Assembly (NCBI GenBank): GCA_017960525.1
Contig: JAGCZA010000020.1
Location: forward strand, 1-45,968
Direction: 5' to 3'
Length of the DNA: 45,968 nucleotides
Source of the DNA: Prevotella sp.
GTDB taxonomy: Bacteria > Bacteroidota > Bacteroidia > Bacteroidales > Bacteroidaceae
Under the pieces are notes generated by a model. That model was not told the origin of the DNA, ran no database searches, and saw only the letters and a list, made by a program, of their open reading frames with translations. Shown here piece by piece: positions 33,964 to 40,420 of the stretch. Within the stretch, counting starts at the first letter, position 1. The number at the start of each line of letters is the position of its first letter. Both the position numbers and the translations under genes were made by a program.

Positions 33964-34833
33964 ATGGAAACAAGTGAAATTATTAAGAAAGTCCGGAAAA
34001 TTGAAATCAAGGCCCGTGGTCTGAGCAATAACATCTTTGCAGGCCAGTATCACACGGCTTTCAAGGGGCGCGGTATGGCCTTCTCTGAGGTGCGAGAGTA
34101 CCAGTATGGCGACGACGTGCGTGACATCGACTGGAATGTGACCGCCCGCTTCAACAAGCCCTACGTGAAGGTGTTTGAGGAGGAGCGTGAGCTGACGGTG
34201 ATGCTGCTGATTGATGTCAGCGGCTCGCTCGATTTCGGCACACAGCACCAGATGAAGCGCGATATGGTGACAGAGATTGCCGCCACGCTGGCTTTCTCGG
34301 CCATCCAGAACAACGACAAAATCGGTGTCATCTTCTTCTCGGACAAGATAGAGAAATACATCCCGCCGAAGAAAGGCCGCAAGCACATCTTGTATATCAT
34401 ACGCGAACTGCTCGACTTCCATGCCGAGAGTCCGCGTACTGATGTGGCCCAGGCCATCGAGTTCCTGACTGGTGTGAGCAAGCGCCGCTGTACCGCTTTT
34501 CTGATGAGCGATTTCTACGACCGCCAGAGTTTCCAGCAGCAACTCACCATTGCCAGCCGCAAGCACGACGTGGTGGCCATTCAGGTCTATGACCGTCGTT
34601 CCTCCGAACTGCCCAAGGTGGGACTGATGAAGGTGGTCGATGCCGAGACGGGCTTTGAGCAGTATGTGGACACCAGCAGCCGAAAGTTGCGCGACAGCTA
34701 CCGCCGCTACTGGATGAAGCGCCAGGACGACTTGCACGAGACTTTTGCCAAGAGCAATGTAGATAGTGTCAGCATATCCACCGACGGTGACTATGTGAAG
34801 TCGCTAATGGGCCTGTTCAAGCAGAGAGGATAA
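33964..34833 (+). CDS. DUF58 protein of the Bat cluster
   Basis: From ATG 33964 (METSEIIKKVRKIEIKARG) the protein is 289 aa, typical for short DUF58 proteins. The open frame extends to 33880, but the extra codons translate the repeat arm and are rejected. Family motifs are seen: FKGRGMAFSEVREYQYGDD, RDIDWNVTARFNKPYVKVFEEERELTV, and a VWA-like LIDVSGSLDFGT. DUF58 proteins occur with MoxR and Bat proteins and are thought to form part of the same envelope complex. It is convergent with the inserted ATPase gene, 8 bp apart. Confidence 0.92.
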   Translation: METSEIIKKVRKIEIKARGLSNNIFAGQYHTAFKGRGMAFSEVREYQYGDDVRDIDWNVTARFNKPYVKVFEEERELTVMLLIDVSGSLDFGTQHQMKRDMVTEIAATLAFSAIQNNDKIGVIFFSDKIEKYIPPKKGRKHILYIIRELLDFHAESPRTDVAQAIEFLTGVSKRRCTAFLMSDFYDRQSFQQQLTIASRKHDVVAIQVYDRRSSELPKVGLMKVVDAETGFEQYVDTSSRKLRDSYRRYWMKRQDDLHETFAKSNVDSVSISTDGDYVKSLMGLFKQRG

Positions 34834-34841
34834 CGGTAAGG

Positions 34842-36440
34842 TCACTCTTTCACCTTTACCATCTCGTAGTCTTCTATGGTGCGGCGGTCCTCGCTGATGT
34901 TCAGCCCTACAGCCCAGACGGGGCGGGCATCAGCGGCGAAGTGCGCGGCGTAGTCCTTCGTCAGGATTTGCTCCTTGGCTTCTTCGGCACTCTTATTGAA
35001 CTTGAACTCCAGGATGTAAATGGCATCGGCAAGTTTCAGCGCTATGTCGAAACGTCCGTCGCTGGTCTGGCCTTCGGCCTCCACGTCGGCACCGATGCCA
35101 ACCATCAGTGAGTAGAACAGGGCCTCGTAGAACTGCTCGTTCTGGTTCTTGTCCGTGATGCTGTAAGGTATGCCGGCATACCAGCGCCGCACGCTTTCGA
35201 GAAACTGCTCGAAAGTGGTCTTCTTCAGCCTCAAGTCCCAAAAAGCATTGTTCATCTGGTTACGGCTGCCGATGTATTCGGCACAAAAATACTGGTAGAG
35301 TGAGCGCGAGAATCCACGGTACACCTCTTCATTGGGGAATCCCAATGTATATCGTCCTGTTTCCCAGTTGAAAGCTTTGATGGTGAGATAGCCGCTTTGG
35401 AAGAGTACAGGTATGGGGTCACTGATGCGCTCCGTCGGGGCGTCAAACGTTTCCATGTCGGTCTCAAAGCCTTCCAGTTCGGGTATGGCGAGCTGTTTCA
35501 CACGGAGCAGGCTGATGAGCGACGATGGCGTGCCTGTGCCGAACCAGTAGCTGTCTATCCAGCCTTTCTCAAAGGCATAGAACAGGCTCCAAGGATTGTA
35601 GATGTCGGTCATCTGGTCAGTGAAATGATAACCGTCGTACATCCGTTTCAGTTCGGCCACTGTCTCGTCGTAGGTTATCGGGCGGCGGCGGCGACGACCA
35701 ATGGCCTCCGCCAACCACTCTATGTCAGGCTTCAGCTGAGTGAACAGCTCCTCCTCGGTGATGCCACAGATGCCCTCATATTCCGGGTCAAAGGTCAGGA
35801 TGTTCAAGTTGTTCAGCTCGCTGAAGACGGAGAGCTGCGAGAACTTGGAGATACCCGTGAGGAACACGAACTTCAGATATTGCGCCTGCGACTTCAGCGG
35901 TGAGAACAGGTCGCGCACGCGCTGCCGCAGATGGTCTTGCAACTGCGGGTCGTGCAGGGTGTCGAGCATCGGCGCGTCGTACTCGTCGATGAGTATCACC
36001 ACAGGCCGCTGCGTCGATTCGTAGGCCGCCCTGATGATGGCCGACAGCCGGTCGCTGAGTTTTTCGCCTTTGCCGTTGGGCAGGCCATAGTCCCGCTCAT
36101 ACCATTTTAGGATGCCGCCGCAGATGTCATCCACGCTGGTCTCGTCGTAGTACTTGCCGTTGCTTAGGCCCAGCCTTAGCACGGGATATTCCGTCCATTC
36201 CGTCTCCATCTGCTCAATGGCCAGTCCCTTGAACAGCTCCTTGCGGCCCTCGAAATAGGCCTGTAACGTACTTATCAGCAATGACTTGCCGAAGCGTCGC
36301 GGACGGCTCAGAAAGAAATTGACACCTTCCGAGTGGGCCAATTTATAAACATACGCCGTCTTGTCAACATAGACGCATTTGCGATTAATGATGTGGGGGA
36401 ACCACTGCTGCCCGATACCATATCCTCTTTTTACTGCCAT
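34842..36440 (-). CDS. AAA-ATPase with C-terminal PD-(D/E)XK nuclease
   Basis: From ATG 36440 (MAVKRGYGIGQQWF) the protein is 532 aa; a TTG eight codons upstream lies inside the -7 box and is rejected. The N-terminal AAA-ATPase-like domain (PF09820 type) has Walker A SRPRRFGKSLL and Walker B VVILIDEYDAPM. The C-terminus carries SDGRFDIALKLADAIYILEFKFN, a PDDEXK_9-type nuclease core. This family is strongly expanded in Bacteroidetes and its role is unsettled (mobile or defence-like). The gene is on the opposite strand to the Bat genes on either side and is therefore probably an insertion. Confidence 0.88.
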   Translation of the reverse strand: MAVKRGYGIGQQWFPHIINRKCVYVDKTAYVYKLAHSEGVNFFLSRPRRFGKSLLISTLQAYFEGRKELFKGLAIEQMETEWTEYPVLRLGLSNGKYYDETSVDDICGGILKWYERDYGLPNGKGEKLSDRLSAIIRAAYESTQRPVVILIDEYDAPMLDTLHDPQLQDHLRQRVRDLFSPLKSQAQYLKFVFLTGISKFSQLSVFSELNNLNILTFDPEYEGICGITEEELFTQLKPDIEWLAEAIGRRRRRPITYDETVAELKRMYDGYHFTDQMTDIYNPWSLFYAFEKGWIDSYWFGTGTPSSLISLLRVKQLAIPELEGFETDMETFDAPTERISDPIPVLFQSGYLTIKAFNWETGRYTLGFPNEEVYRGFSRSLYQYFCAEYIGSRNQMNNAFWDLRLKKTTFEQFLESVRRWYAGIPYSITDKNQNEQFYEALFYSLMVGIGADVEAEGQTSDGRFDIALKLADAIYILEFKFNKSAEEAKEQILTKDYAAHFAADARPVWAVGLNISEDRRTIEDYEMVKVKE

Positions 36441-36455
36441 AGCCGTATCTGAATT

Positions 36456-36522
36456 TTGCTGCAAATATACACATTTCCCGCCGAATGGCCAAAAGTTTTC
36501 CTGAAAACCTTTGGCCGCGTCG
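36456..36522. repeat. Palindromic promoter module, copy 1
   Basis: About 67 bp nearly identical to 38031-38098, including CATTTCCCGCCGAATGGCCA. It contains a 30-bp near-palindrome (36487-36516, 13 of 14 arm positions complementary) whose left arm holds the -33 box of the promoter at 36462-36493. Confidence 0.9.
36462..36493 (-). promoter_or_regulatory. Promoter of the AAA-ATPase/nuclease gene
   Basis: Minus-strand TTTG (36490-36493), 20-bp spacer, TATATTTG (36462-36469). The palindrome covers the -33 box and about 25 bp upstream of it, as an operator or activator site would. It supports the ATG at 36440. Confidence 0.8.
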
Positions 36523-36536
36523 CCTTTTAATCCTTA

Positions 36537-38000
36537 TCAAAAACAAATCTCCTTCCTCGTGATGCCATTTTTCCGGCGTACTATCTTCAGGCCACGTTTA
36601 CCTGTAGCCAGCCTTCCGTCGAGGTTATAGCGGCTTGCGGCAGAATTGTCCCTGCTGGTGCCGGCCTCTGCGATGCCCGACGGCTCATATTCTTCTATCC
36701 AGAATCTGCTCCACCAGTTGTTGTCATCTTGCCGCTGGTATTTTTCTTTGCATCCCTGTGGTACGTAGATGGTACAACTTGACGGCAGCCAGAAGTTGTT
36801 CCCCGATGGCCAAAACACCCACACCTTTCCTGGAACAGGCTCTTCGCGTTCAGTATAGATGCTGCGCAGACCGTAGCAGTCGGAGAAAGTTGACTCGCCA
36901 ATGGTTTCCACACTGGCGGGTATGACCACCTTCTCCAATTTCCCACAGCAGAAGAAAGAGTGGTCCAGCGTAGTGGTGCCCTCGGCAATGGTCACGGTGC
37001 CGGTACGACCGCAGGGGCAGTGGAGCAGTTGCGCACCGTCCTTTGAATAGACTATGCCGTCGATACTCTTATACGTCGGGTTGGACTCGTCCACCTGTAT
37101 GTCGGTCATGCCGTAGTCGAACCATAGCGCACTATTTTCCATCTTTGTTACGCTGGCTGGTATGTTGATGGTCTTTAGGCTGTTGCAGTCCCAGAACACG
37201 TTGTAACCCAGATAACTCACGGTGGAGGGGATTTCCAACGCCTCCAAATGCGTGCAATGGGCAAAGAGGTAGGAGGACAGTTCCTCCACGCCCTCAGAAA
37301 TGTTCACATGGCGCAATTGGCTGCATCCCTCAAAAGCAGAAGAGCCAATCTCACGTACCGTTTCGGGCAGTTGAAGTTCGGTGAGGTGGCTGCATCCCTT
37401 AAATGCCGAACCTATGATGGTCGTAACGCCTTGCGGAACACTGTAAGCCCCCTCTTTACCAGCCGGATAGACGAGCAGCTGCAATCCGTCTTTCGTGAAA
37501 AGCACACCGTTGCGGCTGCTGAACCGTGTGTTGCCCTCGTCCACCTCTATCGCCGTCAGTAGTGGACGGTTATTCAGCAGCCAATAATCGAGCTGCATAT
37601 CCTTCCCAATCGTGAACACACCGCCTTTCCCTCTGGGCCATCCCAGCAGGGTACCGTCCTTGGAGAAGAGCAAACCGTCCTGTGATGACAGTGAGCGGTT
37701 GTCAGTGTCTACGACGACGGCTTTCAGGTTGTTATTTTGGAAGAAACCATGATCCACCCTGTCCACATAGGCCGTCTCACCATCCCATTCGATGGTGGCG
37801 GGCACGAAAAGCGTGTCAGGAGCACAATTCCAGTAGAGGAGTTCTACCCTCACATCATCGCTCTCGTCTTCATCGTCCCAGAACTCCTGATAGTAGTTGT
37901 CGCCAATCTTAGTGGATAAACCATTGTAATAAACAATAGCTTCTATGTTAGTCAGGGCACAGAGGCAAATGCAAGAAATCAGTAATCTCTTCATAGCCAT
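36537..38000 (-). CDS. Secreted BspA-like LRR protein with short T9SS-type tail
   Basis: This 487-aa protein has signal peptide MAMKRLLISCICLCALTNIEA (a second in-frame ATG is at 37994). LRR_5 repeats run from about residue 65 to 410 (AFKGCSHLTELQLPETVREI, AFEGCSQLRHVNISEGVEEL, TFSDCYGLRSIYTE), with three inserts of the form SxDGxLFSKDGTxLxxxPxGKxG, typical of BspA relatives. The C-terminus (RYNLDGRLATGKRGLKIVRR) resembles the short Prevotella secretion tail. It is likely surface-exposed, with a binding role. It lies opposite to the Bat genes and uses the same palindromic promoter module as the neighbouring ATPase gene. Confidence 0.82.
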   Translation of the reverse strand: MAMKRLLISCICLCALTNIEAIVYYNGLSTKIGDNYYQEFWDDEDESDDVRVELLYWNCAPDTLFVPATIEWDGETAYVDRVDHGFFQNNNLKAVVVDTDNRSLSSQDGLLFSKDGTLLGWPRGKGGVFTIGKDMQLDYWLLNNRPLLTAIEVDEGNTRFSSRNGVLFTKDGLQLLVYPAGKEGAYSVPQGVTTIIGSAFKGCSHLTELQLPETVREIGSSAFEGCSQLRHVNISEGVEELSSYLFAHCTHLEALEIPSTVSYLGYNVFWDCNSLKTINIPASVTKMENSALWFDYGMTDIQVDESNPTYKSIDGIVYSKDGAQLLHCPCGRTGTVTIAEGTTTLDHSFFCCGKLEKVVIPASVETIGESTFSDCYGLRSIYTEREEPVPGKVWVFWPSGNNFWLPSSCTIYVPQGCKEKYQRQDDNNWWSRFWIEEYEPSGIAEAGTSRDNSAASRYNLDGRLATGKRGLKIVRRKNGITRKEICF

Positions 38001-38030
38001 TTGTGTTTTTTTATCAACTGTGGTTCATTT

Positions 38031-38098
38031 TTCTGCAAAAATACACATTTCCCGCCGAATGGCCAAAAGTTTTCCTGAAAAAATTTGGCCGCGTCGAC
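38031..38098. repeat. Palindromic promoter module, copy 2
   Basis: Second copy of the 67-bp module; its 30-bp near-palindrome is at 38061-38090. Differences from copy 1 are a handful of bases, mainly in the right arm of the palindrome (AAAATTTGGCC instead of AACCTTTGGCC). Confidence 0.9.
38036..38067 (-). promoter_or_regulatory. Promoter of the 487-aa LRR gene
   Basis: Minus-strand TTTG (38064-38067), 20-bp spacer, TATTTTTG (38036-38043), the same geometry as in copy 1 of the module. Confidence 0.8.
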
Positions 38099-38186
38099 TT
38101 TTTACTAAGTATTTTGTGCTAAATGTGTCTTCCTTCGTATAGAATCGTTATAAACATTAATATCTGCGTAAAAGTTCGTTAATTGT

Positions 38187-38218
38187 TTTGGAAATGTCGG
38201 CAAATTGGGCTACCTTTG
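38187..38218 (+). promoter_or_regulatory. Promoter of the BatD-like/batA block
   Basis: TTTG (38187-38190), 20-bp spacer, TACCTTTG (38211-38218). The predicted leader is about 60 nt. It rules out the TTG start at 38183 and supports ATG 38285. Confidence 0.8.
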
Positions 38219-38284
38219 CACGCGCTTCTTAAAAAGGAGTTGCAGCCTGGCTATGGCTGCATAAGCGAACAAAACAAAGAAGAA

Positions 38285-39370
38285 ATGAAAGCAAAGGGCA
38301 GATGGGTAATGATAATGTGCTTGTCATTTATCATTTACCATTTTTCATTTAGCCATGCGGTGGCCCAGGTCAAAGTGGAGTCGTCGTTGAGTGCGGTGGA
38401 AATGCTTGTAGGCCAGCAGGTGCAGGTGACAGTCACAGCCACCACCGGCGAGAATGCCGTGGTGGAGTTCCCCAAGGAGACGATGCTCCCGGCGGGGATA
38501 GAGTTTCTGGGAGCTGTGGAGATGCCTACAGAGAAGGTCGATGGCGGTCAGGTGAACCACAGCCGAGGCTATGTGTTCACCTCGTTTGACGACACGCTTT
38601 ATTATATCCCGCCCTTCACTATTAAGGTGGACGGCAAGAACTATCAGACCAACAAATTGGCCCTGAAGGTGCTCACCGTCGATGTGGACACCACCGACTT
38701 TGAGAAGTATTACGGCCCGAAGACCGTGCAGGACAATCCCTTCAGTTGGGAACTCGACCAGTGGGCTGTGCCTTTCTGGCTCAGTGTCCTTATGCTGGTG
38801 CTGATGGCAGTGGCTTGGTATCTCTGGCTGCGTCTGCGCGATAACAAGCCCGTCATCGCCCGTCCGCGCTTCGTGCGCCGTCTGTTGCCTCACCAGAAGG
38901 CTATGCGTGCCATTGAGGAAATCAAGGCCGAGAAGATGCAGACCGCCGAAGACCCCAAGGAGTACTACACGCGACTGACCGACACCCTGCGCAAGTATAT
39001 CGAGGAACGCTACGGCTTCTATGCGATGGAAATGACCAGTTCGGAGATTATCGAAAAGTTGACACAGGCCGACCCGGAGTCTCTGGACGAGTTGCGCTCG
39101 CTCTTCCAAACTGCCGATTTAGTGAAGTTCGCCAAGTATTCGACGCTCCTTGGCGAGAACGATGCCAACCTGGTGAGTGCCATTGACTTCATCAACCGCA
39201 CCAAGGTGGAACTCCCGCCCAGCGAGCAAGTGGTGAAGACCGAACTTACCGAGGAAGAGAAGCAGACCAAGAAGAGTCGTACCACGCTGAAGACCGCCAT
39301 TGCCGTGCTGTGTATTGCTGCCGCCGTGCTGTTCGGCTATATCATCTATAGTGTCATTGATTTATTATGA
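38285..39370 (+). CDS. BatD-like membrane protein of the Bat cluster
   Basis: From ATG 38285 the protein is 361 aa, with a signal peptide (CLSFIIYHFSFSHAVAQ), a beta-rich periplasmic domain like the N-terminus of BatD (VKVESSLSAVEMLVGQQVQV, IPPFTIKVDGKNYQTN), a transmembrane helix (about 160-180, VPFWLSVLMLVLMAVAWYLW), a helical cytosolic region (DPKEYYTRLTDTLRKYIEERYGF) and a C-terminal hydrophobic segment. Bacteroidetes Bat clusters carry such a protein between DUF58 and batA. The signal-peptide DNA is made of TCATTTA/TCATTTACCA filler repeats. Its stop overlaps the batA start (ATGA). Confidence 0.8.
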   Translation: MKAKGRWVMIMCLSFIIYHFSFSHAVAQVKVESSLSAVEMLVGQQVQVTVTATTGENAVVEFPKETMLPAGIEFLGAVEMPTEKVDGGQVNHSRGYVFTSFDDTLYYIPPFTIKVDGKNYQTNKLALKVLTVDVDTTDFEKYYGPKTVQDNPFSWELDQWAVPFWLSVLMLVLMAVAWYLWLRLRDNKPVIARPRFVRRLLPHQKAMRAIEEIKAEKMQTAEDPKEYYTRLTDTLRKYIEERYGFYAMEMTSSEIIEKLTQADPESLDELRSLFQTADLVKFAKYSTLLGENDANLVSAIDFINRTKVELPPSEQVVKTELTEEEKQTKKSRTTLKTAIAVLCIAAAVLFGYIIYSVIDLL

Positions 39371-40389
39371 ATATAGAATTTGCCAATAGAGAATATCTGC
39401 TCCTGCTCCTGCTCATCATACCCTACATCCTGTGGTATGTGATGTTGCGGAAGAAAAGCGAACCTACCATCCGCATGGCCGACACCCACGTGTTCCGCTA
39501 TGCGCCGCGCTCATGGCGCGTGATGCTTATGCCCTTGCAGATGGTGCTGCGCATCATTGCCTTCACGCTGCTTGTCATCGCCTTGGCCCGCCCGCAGACC
39601 AGCGACTCGCTGAAAAACGAGACCGTCGAGGGCATTGACATTATGATGGCGATGGACGTATCGACGTCGATGCTTGCCGAGGACTTGCAGGATCTCGGAC
39701 GGGGCATCAAGAATCGCATAGAGGCAGCGAAGAACGTGGCCGCCGAGTTCATTGCAGGCCGTCCCAACGACAACATCGGTCTGACAATTTTCGCCGGAGA
39801 GGCGTTCACGCAGTGCCCTATGACCATCGATCACGGCGCCCTGCTGTCACAGTTAGAGAACGTGCGCACTGACATTGCCGCACGCGGCCTGATTGAGGAC
39901 GGCACCGCCATCGGAATGGGCCTGGCCAACGCCGTGAGCCGACTGAAGGACTCGCAGGCCAAGAGCCGCGTCGTCATCCTCCTCACCGACGGTTCCAACA
40001 ACCGTGGCGACATCTCGCCTATGACTGCCGCCGACATAGCCCGCAGCCTGGGCATCCGTGTCTATACCGTCGGCGTGGGCACCAACGGCACTGCCCGCTA
40101 CCCGCTCAATGTGGGTGGCAGGACGCAGTACATGCAGATTCCTGTGGAGATTGACACCAAGACACTCGGCGACATTGCCCGCAGCACCAACGGCAAGTTC
40201 TACCGTGCCACCAACACCAAGGAGTTGCGGCAGATTTACCACGAGATTGACCAGCTGGAGAAGTCGAAGATTGACGTGCAGCTCTACAGCCGCCACTATG
40301 AGGATTACCAGAAATTTGCACTCGGCGCATTGATAGCATTGCTGCTGGAGGTGCTTTTGCGTATTACCATATTCCGGCGAATACCTTGA
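39367..40389 (+). CDS. batA: BatA VWA-domain membrane protein
   Basis: This 340-aa protein has two N-terminal hydrophobic helices (LLLLLLIIPYILWYVML and LRIIAFTLLVIALARP), a VWA domain with an intact MIDAS set (MDVSTSM near residue 96, EDGTAIGMGL, LLTDGSNN) and a C-terminal helix (ALGALIALLLEVLLRI). In Bacteroides fragilis Bat proteins were linked to aerotolerance; in general they are inner-membrane proteins served by MoxR. It overlaps the BatD-like gene by 4 bp. Its usual neighbour batB is displaced 3.9 kb downstream. Confidence 0.93.
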   Translation: MNIEFANREYLLLLLLIIPYILWYVMLRKKSEPTIRMADTHVFRYAPRSWRVMLMPLQMVLRIIAFTLLVIALARPQTSDSLKNETVEGIDIMMAMDVSTSMLAEDLQDLGRGIKNRIEAAKNVAAEFIAGRPNDNIGLTIFAGEAFTQCPMTIDHGALLSQLENVRTDIAARGLIEDGTAIGMGLANAVSRLKDSQAKSRVVILLTDGSNNRGDISPMTAADIARSLGIRVYTVGVGTNGTARYPLNVGGRTQYMQIPVEIDTKTLGDIARSTNGKFYRATNTKELRQIYHEIDQLEKSKIDVQLYSRHYEDYQKFALGALIALLLEVLLRITIFRRIP

Positions 40390-40420
40390 TTTACTTCATA
40401 CAACTAAATACCCAACACTT

